IMG/VR virus record: IMGVR_UViG_3300034356_001753
Coordinates: 1 to 23,571 of that record
Reading direction: 5' to 3' (one strand)
Origin: a virus
DNA: 23,571 nt
Shown here: one piece after another, positions 8,752-14,697 of the stretch
How the letters are laid out: each line of letters starts with the position of its first letter
Position numbering within the stretch: the stretch's first letter is position 1
Program-made: the position numbers and the translations under genes
Notes under the pieces: model-generated
Seen by the model: the letters and a program-made list of their open reading frames with translations, nothing else
What the model was told of the DNA's origin: nothing
Databases searched by the model: none

Positions 8752-8989
8752 ATCTTCTCCTTTTGTTGATTGACGGCCAGATAAAGCACTGTTTTTGTTT
8801 GCCCACTTGACCATAAGGTCGGTTGAGGTTGCAAGGTCGCTAACACCTTACCCGTCAAGGATGAAGATTGTTGCGGTTGCGATCCGCACAGAGCATCGGG
8901 ATTAAGGTCGTTTAGTGTGTTGTTGCAACAAGTGACACCAGAGACTTCCACTGACCGACTTCATACCTGCCAATCTTCATTCTTGACGG
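8752..8989 (-). ncRNA. Long structured 5' leader of the late operon (candidate RNA element)
   Basis: No convincing gene lies in this stretch. It contains an 18-base inverted repeat with a single mismatch (arms 8853-8870 and 8971-8988). Because the promoter at 8996-9025 should start transcription near 8989, the right arm would be the very 5' end of the mRNA, closing a domain of about 136 bases. Inside lie a 5-bp hairpin (8872-8888, TGCGG/CCGCA), a perfect 12-base palindrome TTGTTGCAACAA (8919-8930) that extends to GTGT/ACAC on either side, and a possible TCGG/CCGA pairing. AAGGTCG occurs three times (plus strand, near 8815, 8833 and 8904). Possible roles are RNA stabilisation, antitermination of the HK022 put type, or translational control; all are inference. 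Confidence 0.45.
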
Positions 8990-8995
8990 TGCTTA

Positions 8996-9025
8996 AGTAT
9001 AACAAAGTTTTGCGCTCTTGTGCAA
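8996..9025 (-). promoter_or_regulatory. Late-operon sigma70-like promoter
   Basis: On the minus strand TTGCAC (9025-9020) is separated by 18 bases from TATACT (9001-8996). The start of transcription would be near 8989, just after ninG ends (9028) and about 240 bases ahead of the first late gene. This corresponds to the place of lambda pR'. The spacer also carries GCAAAA close to the -10, as in the other phage promoters in this window. Confidence 0.6.
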
Positions 9026-9027
9026 AA

Positions 9028-9588
9028 TTATTGCCCTTTTTTTAGCTCTCTCAACTTAGCCCGATAGCTTGCGGCCAAGTCCCTCAGTTCGTCATGCGTG
9101 TATTTCCTTGGGGTTTGGTCGGCCTCTAGTGCCTCGACAGCTTCTAAGCCTATGCGCTCAATCAAGCCCTTACGGTACTCGACATGGTTCCCGCCCAAAT
9201 GGTTGTTGCAATACTTGGTTTGCCCGTGTACGTTGTTTTCCACAAAGCGCAGGTGTGGCGCTGAACCCACCGAACGGTAGTGGCCTGCATCAAAGCTGTT
9301 TGGGCCTGTGTTCAATGGTTTGCCGCAACAGATACAGGGTTTGTCTGCATCCCTAGCCCTGATAAAGGAGTTGAACGCTATTTGCGCGAGTTTCAGCAAC
9401 TCAGGCTTTGTTTTCATCGCGTCCAGCTTTTCCCGCACCGCCTTCTTGTCCTGGCGCTCAGACTTTGCCGCACGTTTCTGGTTTAGCTTTTCCACCAAAG
9501 CAACAGCGCAAAAGATGGAGCAAGCCTGTTGCATAGACCTTGAGGGGGTGAATGTCTCGCCGCAATGCTTGCACTTTTTGGGCTTCAT
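9028..9588 (-). CDS. ninG: NinG recombination protein
   Basis: NinG (Rap) acts on recombination intermediates in lambda as a Holliday-junction or branched-DNA endonuclease. The sequence shows an N-terminal zinc-finger pair (C6, C9 in CKHCG; C23, C27). A long basic helix covers about 32-60, then a second cysteine cluster CICCG (85-89). A nuclease-like core follows, with FDAGHYRSVG (H103), LRFVENNVHGQ and YCNNHLGGNHVEY, the typical NinG signature. The 186-aa length fits the family (about 200). The start overlaps the ninB stop as ATGA. It is the last gene of the early minus operon, directly before the late promoter. Confidence 0.92.
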   Translation of the reverse strand: MKPKKCKHCGETFTPSRSMQQACSIFCAVALVEKLNQKRAAKSERQDKKAVREKLDAMKTKPELLKLAQIAFNSFIRARDADKPCICCGKPLNTGPNSFDAGHYRSVGSAPHLRFVENNVHGQTKYCNNHLGGNHVEYRKGLIERIGLEAVEALEADQTPRKYTHDELRDLAASYRAKLRELKKGQ

Positions 9589-9956
9589 GGCCCATCCTTA
9601 AAAACAACACCAAGCGAAGTAACAGCATACGACTCCACCTGCTCGGTAAATTCTGAAAACGCCTTCACCCCCAGCTTGGCGCTACTTTTGCCAATCACCT
9701 GACCGCTTGGCAGTTCCTCCACCCCGAGAAACAACTGTTTGAACTGCTCATGCCAAACCTCGGCGCTGTATTTCCTCCCGTTCATCACGACTTGATCGGC
9801 GATCTGAGCCAAGATTCCATTGCCCCAATATCTCGCGTTTGCCTCGATTGAACGGGTTTTTTCCTTGACCTGCACCATCCACCCATCCGGTGCGTTTTTA
9901 ACGGCTTCCAGAGCGTTTAAACGGGCTTGGTGGTGGACTAGGACAAAGGTTTTCAC
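9585..9956 (-). CDS. ninB: NinB recombination protein (Orf family)
   Basis: NinB/Orf is the lambda recombination mediator that substitutes for host RecFOR by binding SSB-coated single-stranded DNA. The core motifs VKEKTRSIEANARYWGNGIL, FKQLFLG and KAFSEFTEQVESYA match the family. The frame is 123 aa against 146 in lambda, so it is slightly short. The start is GTG, overlapping the previous stop as GTGA with no clear ribosome site, implying translational coupling. The order ninB then ninG is as in lambda. Confidence 0.9.
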   Translation of the reverse strand: MKTFVLVHHQARLNALEAVKNAPDGWMVQVKEKTRSIEANARYWGNGILAQIADQVVMNGRKYSAEVWHEQFKQLFLGVEELPSGQVIGKSSAKLGVKAFSEFTEQVESYAVTSLGVVFKDGP

Positions 9957-10213
9957 GCTGCATCGACTTTCTCGATCTTTTCAATCATGCATTTAATAGC
10001 CAAATACCACAAATCGGCATCGTCATCTTCGTCAAGACTGCCTTTGAGCAAGGTTACGATTTTTGCTCGCTCCTTTTCGGCTACCAAAGCGGCAAAATCT
10101 GCCAAATCGTCCAAGTAAACGCCATCAGAAAAAGGCGTGTGAAATTCGTTAAGAGACTGGTTGTAGACAATGCCCGACTTCATTGCCATGCTCAAAACTT
10201 CATCTTTAGTCAT
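9953..10213 (-). CDS. Small acidic nin-region protein (86 aa)
   Basis: The start overlaps the preceding stop as ATGA and the end overlaps the GTG start of ninB. It contains DLADFAALVAEKERAKIV, a helix found in many uncharacterised phage early proteins, and an acidic run (DEDDDAD) near residue 61. No catalytic or DNA-binding motif is evident. It belongs to the nin-like block of dispensable early genes. Confidence 0.6.
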   Translation of the reverse strand: MTKDEVLSMAMKSGIVYNQSLNEFHTPFSDGVYLDDLADFAALVAEKERAKIVTLLKGSLDEDDDADLWYLAIKCMIEKIEKVDAA

Positions 10214-10467
10214 TTCATCCCCTTCGGCGCTTGGCCGTCAACCATTCTTAGCCACGGGCCAACATCACCATCAGAACGCTCCCACCTATAAAGCATCCTG
10301 TCTGGGTGTGTCTCTACGTGACGCTTTAAGCCGCATTTGCAAACCTGTTTTGTCGGCAAACACCAACGGTTTTCTGCCACGGTTTCCCAATCGTGTCTGT
10401 GCTTTTTTAACTTGACACCGAACCAGCTCAAAAAAATAGAAATGTAGTTTTTTTGCATTTTGTACAT
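10210..10467 (-). CDS. Small zinc-binding-like protein (85 aa)
   Basis: A hydrophobic N-terminal stretch (YISIFLSWFGV) is followed by HRHDWETV and a CxC pair in KQVCKCGLKRH, a pattern seen in short phage HDW/CxCG proteins that probably bind zinc. The start is uncertain: ATG at 10467 (used here) or 10458. Neither has a clear ribosome site, and both overlap the end of the 43-aa gene by 30-40 bases. It may depend on coupling or on frameshifting. The stop overlaps the next start as ATGA. Confidence 0.5.
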   Translation of the reverse strand: MYKMQKNYISIFLSWFGVKLKKHRHDWETVAENRWCLPTKQVCKCGLKRHVETHPDRMLYRWERSDGDVGPWLRMVDGQAPKGMK

Positions 10468-10559
10468 TCATACTGAAGATTGCCGATGTGCTTGCCGTGT
10501 TTATGGCCGTAAACAGCCGCGCACCAAAATTGCTTGACCCATTGTTTAATTTTTATCAT
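10428..10559 (-). CDS. Tiny Cys/His-rich protein (43 aa)
   Basis: A 43-codon frame that begins one base after the stop of the 72-aa gene. It carries VYGHKHGKHIGNLQYECTKC, a His-rich stretch and a CxxC pair that look like half of a zinc ribbon, and it ends in TTFLFF. Small proteins of this general form are common in phage early regions. The last 40 bases overlap the next gene in a different frame and contain two seven-base homopolymer runs. Confidence 0.5.
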   Translation of the reverse strand: MIKIKQWVKQFWCAAVYGHKHGKHIGNLQYECTKCKKTTFLFF

Positions 10560-10560
10560 C

Positions 10561-10779
10561 TCAGACTTTCGGCGCTACGTGTTTATCGTGCCATTTTTGG
10601 AAAACGGGCCAAACTGGGTCTTTTAGTTTTGGCTCATAAACCTTGGTGCAAGCGCGGTCAGTAAAGAATGTCGGGCCACCGTATGAGTGGTACTCCATCC
10701 AAATGTACCGCTTGCCAACATGGAACCGCGCCCACGGGTTCACGCAAACAATGCCGTTTGGTATGCGTTTGCAGGTCAT
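10561..10779 (-). CDS. Hypothetical early phage protein (72 aa)
   Basis: A soluble, basic, aromatic-rich protein (KRYIWMEYHSYGGPTFFTD) with three cysteines. The start overlaps the upstream HTH gene as ATGA and the stop is one base from the next ATG. I do not recognise a family. Confidence 0.55.
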   Translation of the reverse strand: MTCKRIPNGIVCVNPWARFHVGKRYIWMEYHSYGGPTFFTDRACTKVYEPKLKDPVWPVFQKWHDKHVAPKV

Positions 10780-10979
10780 TTGCCCACCTTCGGCGCTTGC
10801 CCAAAATATCGGTGGTACGACTTCCCAAACACCTTCGTTTTCGTGATCGTCCAGCCCCTGTCTTTCAGTTCGCTCATCCGCTTATGTGGGCAGACTGTCC
10901 GAGCCTCCATGATTATTTCAAAAGCTGTTACGCCTTTTTTGCGCTTGAGTAATCGCTCGACTGTTGCAATTTGGTTCAT
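10776..10979 (-). CDS. Small helix-turn-helix protein (67 aa)
   Basis: The pattern VERLLKRKKGVTAFEIIMEARTVCPHKRMSEL (split here as ERLLKRKKGVTAFEIIM and CPHKRMSELKDRGW) followed by ITKTK is the winged HTH seen in short phage proteins annotated as HTH_39-like domains. Helix 2/3 would be TAFEI and HKRMSELKD, and the wing GWTITKTKV. GAGG lies 6 bases before the ATG. It could regulate or bind DNA during replication; no target is evident. Confidence 0.65.
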   Translation of the reverse strand: MNQIATVERLLKRKKGVTAFEIIMEARTVCPHKRMSELKDRGWTITKTKVFGKSYHRYFGQAPKVGK

Positions 10980-10987
10980 GTCTCACC

Positions 10988-11113
10988 TCAAAAAGGAGCC
11001 GCTGGCATCTTTGCCAACTGGGATTGGTTGTATTCCTTAACCTGCGCCGAAGTCCAAGGTGTTGGCTTGGTTGCAGGGTAAGTGACTGCGAAGGGCCATG
11101 TGGGGGTTTTCAT
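10988..11113 (-). CDS. Very small hypothetical protein (41 aa)
   Basis: The ATG overlaps the previous stop as ATGA, and the stop lies 8 bases before the HTH gene, whose GAGG ribosome site overlaps this gene's end. Composition is Pro/Thr/Trp/Ala-rich (TYPATKPTPWTSAQVKEYNQ), probably extended. No known family. Coupling and spacing are the main support. Confidence 0.45.
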   Translation of the reverse strand: MKTPTWPFAVTYPATKPTPWTSAQVKEYNQSQLAKMPAAPF

Positions 11114-11388
11114 GGTTGGCCCTTGGAGTTCTTTTCTTTTAGCTTGGCCTCGACTGCCTCAAGCAGCGGCTGGTCATGCCAGTTTTCAGCATCTGCTTGC
11201 CGATAGATGGCTTCCTTTTCCTCATCCGTCAGCCCCGCCCAAGGCTTCGGCGCATTACAGCTCGTACCGGGCCAACAGCAGGGGTCAAGGGGTAATGCAT
11301 CTGCCAAAGCCTCGCGCATCATGTCGTAGGCCGTGCCACGGCTGACGCCAAGTTCACCAGCGATGATGTCTGCGATGTCGGGGGTCAT
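11110..11388 (-). CDS. Hypothetical protein with PWAGLTDEE motif (92 aa)
   Basis: The N-terminus (MTPDIADIIAGELGVSRGTAYDMM) reads as an HTH-like helix pair. The middle has Cys/Pro (CCWPGTSC), and then comes PWAGLTDEEKEAIYRQ, a short motif that recurs in many uncharacterised phage proteins and has a diverged copy (QWVGLTNEERLTEAA) in the neighbouring 136-aa protein. The C-terminus is a charged helix. The start overlaps the previous stop as ATGA. Confidence 0.55.
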   Translation of the reverse strand: MTPDIADIIAGELGVSRGTAYDMMREALADALPLDPCCWPGTSCNAPKPWAGLTDEEKEAIYRQADAENWHDQPLLEAVEAKLKEKNSKGQP

Positions 11389-11795
11389 GTGTTCTTCTCC
11401 TTGATTTTGGCTTCGAGGGCACGGGCAAAATCTTTGATGTTGCCAAGGCCGCAGTTCTCAATGTGCATTTCGCCAAAATGCCTTGCGGCTTCTGTCAACC
11501 TTTCCTCATTTGTCAGCCCAACCCATTGCCGTTGTGCTGCGGGTGGTGCATGAACGGTTACAACACTGAGCGCCCAATCAAGCCACTGCTCGGCGGTCAT
11601 GTCGTAGTAGCCAAACGGCCCCACAGAACAAAGGGCTTCGCCAACACGAAGTGCGCCATTGCGCCACGCCACAGGCTCCTGCACAGGTGATGCAAGCGAG
11701 TTTTCAATCATTGCTTGAAATTCCTTACGGTCTTCGTGCCCACTGTCGTACCAATCCAGTGCCAGTTTCAGTGCTTCGTCTTTCGCGTGTGTCAT
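11385..11795 (-). CDS. Hypothetical early protein with WVGLTNEE motif (136 aa)
   Basis: The start is set at MTHAKDEAL, preceded by a perfect AGGAG site within the phage's repeated ribosome cassette; the frame extends 33 bases upstream, but those bases overlap that leader. The protein is helical, with LKLALDWYDSG, AWRNGALRVGEA, QWVGLTNEERLTEAARHFGEM and a C-terminal FARALEAKIKEK. The end of this protein and of its 92-aa neighbour share a GLT(D/N)EE plus basic-helix layout, suggesting an old duplication (inference). It has its own promoter at 11820-11847. Confidence 0.6.
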   Translation of the reverse strand: MTHAKDEALKLALDWYDSGHEDRKEFQAMIENSLASPVQEPVAWRNGALRVGEALCSVGPFGYYDMTAEQWLDWALSVVTVHAPPAAQRQWVGLTNEERLTEAARHFGEMHIENCGLGNIKDFARALEAKIKEKNT

Positions 11796-11819
11796 GTAAT
11801 CTCCTGTTGTTGAACCTTC

Positions 11820-11847
11820 ATTATACAAATTTATTTTGTATCGTCAA
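11820..11847 (-). promoter_or_regulatory. Internal early promoter with overlapping palindrome
   Basis: On the minus strand TTGACG (11847-11842) is 16 bases from TATAAT (11825-11820), close to sigma70 consensus. An inverted repeat ATACAAA-N5-TTTGTAT (11823-11841) overlaps the -10 and spacer and could be an operator. Downstream comes the repeated leader CAACAACAGGAG and the start of the 136-aa gene. The promoter sits in the 3' end of the 59-aa gene. Confidence 0.6.
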
Positions 11848-12010
11848 TCTTTTTTTGTTGCATACTAGCCACTAACTCGCCCACCAAACCCGCATAAAGA
11901 CCACTTGGATGCGCCTCTAGCTCTTTTGCCCGAGCGTAGGCGTAAACCTTCCAGCCTTCGTGTTGGCAGAGTTTGAGTAGCTGGTTTAGTTGCTTTTCGT
12001 ATTCCGTCAC
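11831..12010 (-). CDS. Small early protein with GTG start (59 aa)
   Basis: GTG overlaps the previous stop as GTGA, the same arrangement as ninB. The product is a charged, helical protein (TEYEKQLNQLLKLCQHEGW, then YAYARAKELEAHPSGLYAGL). No family is recognised. Its final codons overlap the promoter of the next gene. Confidence 0.5.
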   Translation of the reverse strand: MTEYEKQLNQLLKLCQHEGWKVYAYARAKELEAHPSGLYAGLVGELVASMQQKKIDDTK

Positions 12011-12348
12011 GGCGCGTCTCGGTTGTAATACCGCTGCTCAGAGTCGGCTTGACGGGCGTTAGGGCTTGGGTTTTTGGTGAACACGCCACCCGAGACAATC
12101 CGCGCACCGCTGTCAATACACTTTTGAAACAGTTGGTCAGACCGGGCCTTTTCGCTTGTCTCGATAAACACGATCATGTCCACCACGAAGCGCAAGTCCA
12201 TGTCCGGTATCTTGTCGCCATGTACGCACACCACGGTCGGGGAGTCGTACTTAAACCAATCCACCTTAACCTTGCTGTCCACCAACGTGACAGACGGTGG
12301 CTTTATGCCTTGCATACGCATTTCGATCAATTCTTTGTTGCCGATCAT
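12007..12348 (-). CDS. Hypothetical protein coupled to helicase (113 aa)
   Basis: The start at MIGNKELIEMRMQG overlaps the helicase stop as ATGA. The longer frame upstream lies inside the helicase gene and is not needed. The protein alternates beta-like segments (SVTLVDSKVKVDWF, TVVCVHGDKI) and helices (RFVVDMIVFIETSEKARSDQLFQKCIDSG). Position right after the helicase suggests a replication accessory role, but no motif supports a specific function. Confidence 0.55.
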   Translation of the reverse strand: MIGNKELIEMRMQGIKPPSVTLVDSKVKVDWFKYDSPTVVCVHGDKIPDMDLRFVVDMIVFIETSEKARSDQLFQKCIDSGARIVSGGVFTKNPSPNARQADSEQRYYNRDAP

Positions 12349-13355
12349 AAGAATTTCCCCGTGTAAACCGAATGGATGTGCGGCCATGTTTTCCAGTACT
12401 CCATCAACGGGTCATCAGGATTGCCCTTAAGCTGGCTAGATTGACGATCAAACCAAAGGCCAAAGGTTTGCTCGCCAACCGAAGAACCGCTGTAATGGCG
12501 CTGCTTAACGCTCTTGATGAAGGTGTCGGGCATTTTCATCTTGTCGGCGTTTTGATCTTTTGCTTCCTTTTGGGCTTCGGCCTCTTTGGAAAGGTTGCGC
12601 CAAATTATGAACACGTTATCCACAATGTCAGTGATAGCCGATGAACCTTTGATGCTCGACTTATCGGGTTCCTCTCCAGACTTCACGGGCTTTTTGGTAT
12701 GGTGGACTAGGTGAACGTGGCATCCCGTTTCCTTCGCCATGTCGAACAAATCAGAAACAAAGTCCTTTTCGGCGTTGTAGTTATCCGTGCCGGGGATGCA
12801 CTTTTGCAGGTTGTCAATAATGAAGTGCTGAACGCCAAACTTATCAACGGCGTACTTCATCGAGCCAAGCAACAAATCTGAATCCACGTTGCCCAGGCGG
12901 TGAAACAGCCACATATTCTTTGTCCATTCGATCATCTCTCGCGCTGCATCATCCAAGGCTTCAAGCTGCTTTTCAGTAAGGTGGGAAGTATCCTCATCCT
13001 CAAAACAAACGTGGCTGTAAATCCTCAAAAGGCGCTTAAACGTCTCGGCGGCTGTCAGCTCAAGGCTTGCCAAACAAATCTTGTTTTCTTGGCTTAAAAG
13101 CGACATAAGAACTTGGTTCATCACCAAAGACTTACCCTGCCCAGACTCACCCGCCCAGATCGTTACCTCACCGGGGCGAAAGTGAAACAGCTTTTTTGTC
13201 TTTTCCCAAGGCATATAAACCCGCTTGCCTCGGTCTTTCGGGCGATACGATTCTTGCAGGTGCTCCAAGAAAGCCGACGAATGAACGATGGTTGTCGTGT
13301 GCTCGGTTGACTTCAGGTATTCGGCAAAATCAATGTTTTCAGGAATGTAGTTCAT
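12345..13355 (-). CDS. DnaB/RecA-fold replicative helicase
   Basis: A RecA-like motor that would unwind DNA at the phage fork, playing the part that lambda P performs by recruiting host DnaB. Walker A GESGQGKS is at residues 69-76, Walker B HFIID at 177-181, and a His-rich motif CHVHLVHHTKKP near 212-223 corresponds to motif H3. An ASLEL strand follows Walker A at about 95-100. The 336 aa cover the helicase domain without a DnaB N-terminal domain or a primase domain, so it resembles the T7 gp4 helicase half or other phage-type stand-alone helicases. It starts 3 bases after the O-like gene. Confidence 0.85.
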   Translation of the reverse strand: MNYIPENIDFAEYLKSTEHTTTIVHSSAFLEHLQESYRPKDRGKRVYMPWEKTKKLFHFRPGEVTIWAGESGQGKSLVMNQVLMSLLSQENKICLASLELTAAETFKRLLRIYSHVCFEDEDTSHLTEKQLEALDDAAREMIEWTKNMWLFHRLGNVDSDLLLGSMKYAVDKFGVQHFIIDNLQKCIPGTDNYNAEKDFVSDLFDMAKETGCHVHLVHHTKKPVKSGEEPDKSSIKGSSAITDIVDNVFIIWRNLSKEAEAQKEAKDQNADKMKMPDTFIKSVKQRHYSGSSVGEQTFGLWFDRQSSQLKGNPDDPLMEYWKTWPHIHSVYTGKFL

Positions 13356-13358
13356 GGC

Positions 13359-14075
13359 TTAAAACCAGTTTTTAACGGGTTGATCGACTGGGCTTGATGA
13401 ACTCCATCCATCCCACGATTGTTTATTCAGGTACACCAAAGGCGCGGGGACAAACTGACCATCCATCTTTGTCCAATCATCCGAAGTCGCCATGCTTTCC
13501 AAGTGACCAAGAATCTGATCGGCAATGCCGTCATATCCGCGCTTTGACCAAACATCATCACACTTCGACTTTGACCCCTTACGTTTGCAGTTTGGATATG
13601 TTGACCAAAACTCAGCGAAGCGTGTATTTGTATTACTTGAAGATGAAGATGAAGATGAAGATGAAGGGGTTGGTTTTTGCTTATCCTCTTGGATAACCTT
13701 AAGGTTAACCTTACCCATATCCTTTAAGGCCGGATTTCCACCCTTAGACCCGCCCGCAGCCCTTATCTGGCGTAGGTTTTCGTCTCTTATCATGCGTTTG
13801 GAGCAGATCGACCCATCCTCGGCAACTTCATAGACTCCAGCGTCTTTAAGCTCGGCCAACCAACCTTCGACAACATCTAAGGTTTCGCCAACCATGCGCC
13901 CAAGGTTTGCGGGAAGGATAACCTTATCGCCAACCTTTAGGTGCCCATATGGTTTACCTTCGTGCATAAAACAGATCATGTCAATCCACAATCCACGCGC
14001 ACCAGTAGAGCATGACCTGAGAGCCGTATCACGAAGCCAATCACTAGGGTAAAACTGAAATGATGGGCGCTTCAT
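13359..14075 (-). CDS. Phage replication initiator (O-like), with poly-Ser linker
   Basis: A 238-aa protein in the position of lambda O. The N-terminal domain (1-95) begins MKRPSFQFYPSDW and contains TGARGLWIDMICFMHEG, a winged-HTH pattern of phage replication proteins (the YPSDW type). Ten serines (138-147) form a linker encoded by a hexanucleotide repeat. The C-terminal domain starts with TRFAEFWSTYP and ends in VYLNKQSWDGW, the usual helicase-loader or initiator ending. The start chosen is one base after the upstream stop; the frame is open 30 bases further but that overlaps the previous gene. It is likely to bind the AACCTT repeats inside its own gene. Confidence 0.75.
   Translation of the reverse strand: MKRPSFQFYPSDWLRDTALRSCSTGARGLWIDMICFMHEGKPYGHLKVGDKVILPANLGRMVGETLDVVEGWLAELKDAGVYEVAEDGSICSKRMIRDENLRQIRAAGGSKGGNPALKDMGKVNLKVIQEDKQKPTPSSSSSSSSSSNTNTRFAEFWSTYPNCKRKGSKSKCDDVWSKRGYDGIADQILGHLESMATSDDWTKMDGQFVPAPLVYLNKQSWDGWSSSSPVDQPVKNWF
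13639..13666 (+). repeat. GAAGAT hexanucleotide repeat in the O-like gene
   Basis: Four exact copies of GAAGAT plus GAAG, all purine except the T every sixth base; the complementary strand encodes alternating TCT and TCA serine codons. Length changes by whole units would keep the reading frame and only alter the linker. It lies 28 bases from the first AACCTT hexamer. Confidence 0.85.
13695..13937. other. Candidate replication origin: AACCTT hexamer cluster
   Basis: AACCTT or its complement occurs eight times in 243 bases: at 13695, 13701 (inverse), 13707, 13862, 13879 (inverse), 13902 (inverse), 13920 and 13932. Two copies share GGATAACCTTA (13691 and 13916), and the first three form an inverted cluster that includes the palindrome AACCTTAAGGTT. 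An approximate core is AACCTTA. Lambda carries its iterons inside gene O next to a strand-asymmetric tract; here the GAAGAT repeat provides one. Part of the repetition reflects Lys-Val codons (AAG GTT), so it is not independent of the protein. Confidence 0.45.
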
Positions 14076-14076
14076 G

Positions 14077-14259
14077 TCAGACCCCAAACTCTTTGGCAAG
14101 ATCAATCAAACGGCGCTCAATTTCGGCTGGCGTGTAATCTGCCGACTTGTTGCGAAGAAAAGCTTGCTTTGCTTGCGAGTAGCTTGCCCACTGATTCCGC
14201 AATGTCGGGCGGTGTGCCTGAATGACATTTTTTGCGGGTTGTACTTTCGATGCGTACAT
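14077..14259 (-). CDS. Small protein before the O-like gene (60 aa)
   Basis: The start at MYASKVQPAKNV has GGAG 7 bases upstream; the longer frame would pass through the terminator and is discarded. The product is basic and helical (LRNQWASYSQAKQAFLRNK, then AEIERRLIDLAKEFG). It occupies the place of lambda cII, between the tR1-like terminator and O, but no HTH is evident. Its ribosome site begins right after the terminator's T-run. Confidence 0.6.
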   Translation of the reverse strand: MYASKVQPAKNVIQAHRPTLRNQWASYSQAKQAFLRNKSADYTPAEIERRLIDLAKEFGV

Positions 14260-14269
14260 AAAGACTCCA

Positions 14270-14317
14270 AAAAGAAAACCCCAGAAGGCCCGTGGTAACA
14301 GCACGAACATTCTGGGG
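14270..14317 (-). terminator. Intrinsic terminator between regulator and replication genes
   Basis: On the minus strand CCCCAGAA (14317-14310) pairs with TTCTGGGG (14286-14279), with an inner CGTG/CACG pairing, and is followed by TTTTCTTTTT (14278-14269). This is a classical stem plus T-run. It lies at the position of lambda tR1, so replication genes need read-through or a weak terminator. Confidence 0.75.
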
Positions 14318-14325
14318 TCAGCCTT

Positions 14326-14371
14326 ACGGCTTAGATTTCTACGGGTCTGTTACACCCAAAATCTAAGCCGT
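14326..14371 (-). other. 13-bp perfect hairpin upstream of terminator
   Basis: ACGGCTTAGATTT (14326-14338) and its exact complement (14359-14371) enclose a 20-base loop that contains its own GGGT/ACCC pairing. There is no T-run, so it is not a terminator. In the minus transcript it lies between the regulator's stop codon and the terminator, 8 bases from the terminator stem. It is a candidate antitermination or RNA-stability element. Confidence 0.6.
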
Positions 14372-14384
14372 CTAGGAAACGATT

Positions 14385-14585
14385 TTACTTGCTCAACTTA
14401 CGAAAAGCAAGCCCAAATTTATCATCGAGAATCGGACGCCACTTATAGGCAACCCCGTTCCTTGTCCACGCTTCGACCTGTGGGCCGCTGGATGCGCCTA
14501 GCTTTTCAGCAACGACACGGTATGAGCCGCAGATAGAACGGGCGTAGGCAAGAAGGGAGGAATAGTATTGGTCGGTTTTTTTCAT
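14385..14585 (-). CDS. Cro-like early regulator (66 aa)
   Basis: A small HTH-type protein. Residues 12-42 (AYARSICGSYRVVAEKLGASSGPQVEAW) read as an HTH with VVAEKLG as helix 2 and SGPQVEAWTRNG as the recognition side, in the style of Cro/YdaS-like phage regulators. The start is the ATG at 14585; the frame extends far upstream but would cross the operators. The -10 TATACT at 14597-14592 places transcription start at about the ATG, so the mRNA is probably leaderless. It faces away from the plus-strand early operon across repeated TGTTG elements, making it the likely switch protein. Confidence 0.65.
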   Translation of the reverse strand: MKKTDQYYSSLLAYARSICGSYRVVAEKLGASSGPQVEAWTRNGVAYKWRPILDDKFGLAFRKLSK

Positions 14586-14591
14586 GCGCGT

Positions 14592-14673
14592 AGTATAACA
14601 AAGAGTGTTGCAGTGTTGTAAAAATATTTTTTGTTGTAAATGTTGCCACGCTTGCAAAATTCTGTTGTATACT
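14592..14673. promoter_or_regulatory. Divergent early promoters and TGTTG operators
   Basis: Minus promoter: TATACT at 14597-14592 with a poor -35. Plus promoter: GCAAAA (14654-14659), 8 bases, then TATACT (14668-14673), without a good -35. TGTTG occurs five times in the same orientation at 14606, 14614, 14632, 14641 and 14663; three copies read TGTTGTA. The last overlaps the plus -10. The spacing (8, 18, 9, 22) fits paired binding of a small dimeric regulator. This resembles a lambda-type switch region. Confidence 0.6.
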
Positions 14674-14697
14674 TGAGGCTCAACAACAGGAGATAAC

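Noticed and set aside
8745-8951. 68-codon minus-strand frame in the late leader
   Set aside because: GTG start without ribosome site, low-complexity composition, and its region forms the inverted-repeat leader.
12616-12624. Perfect DnaA box TTATCCACA
   Set aside because: A single copy inside the helicase gene with no cluster around it; chance occurrence is likely.
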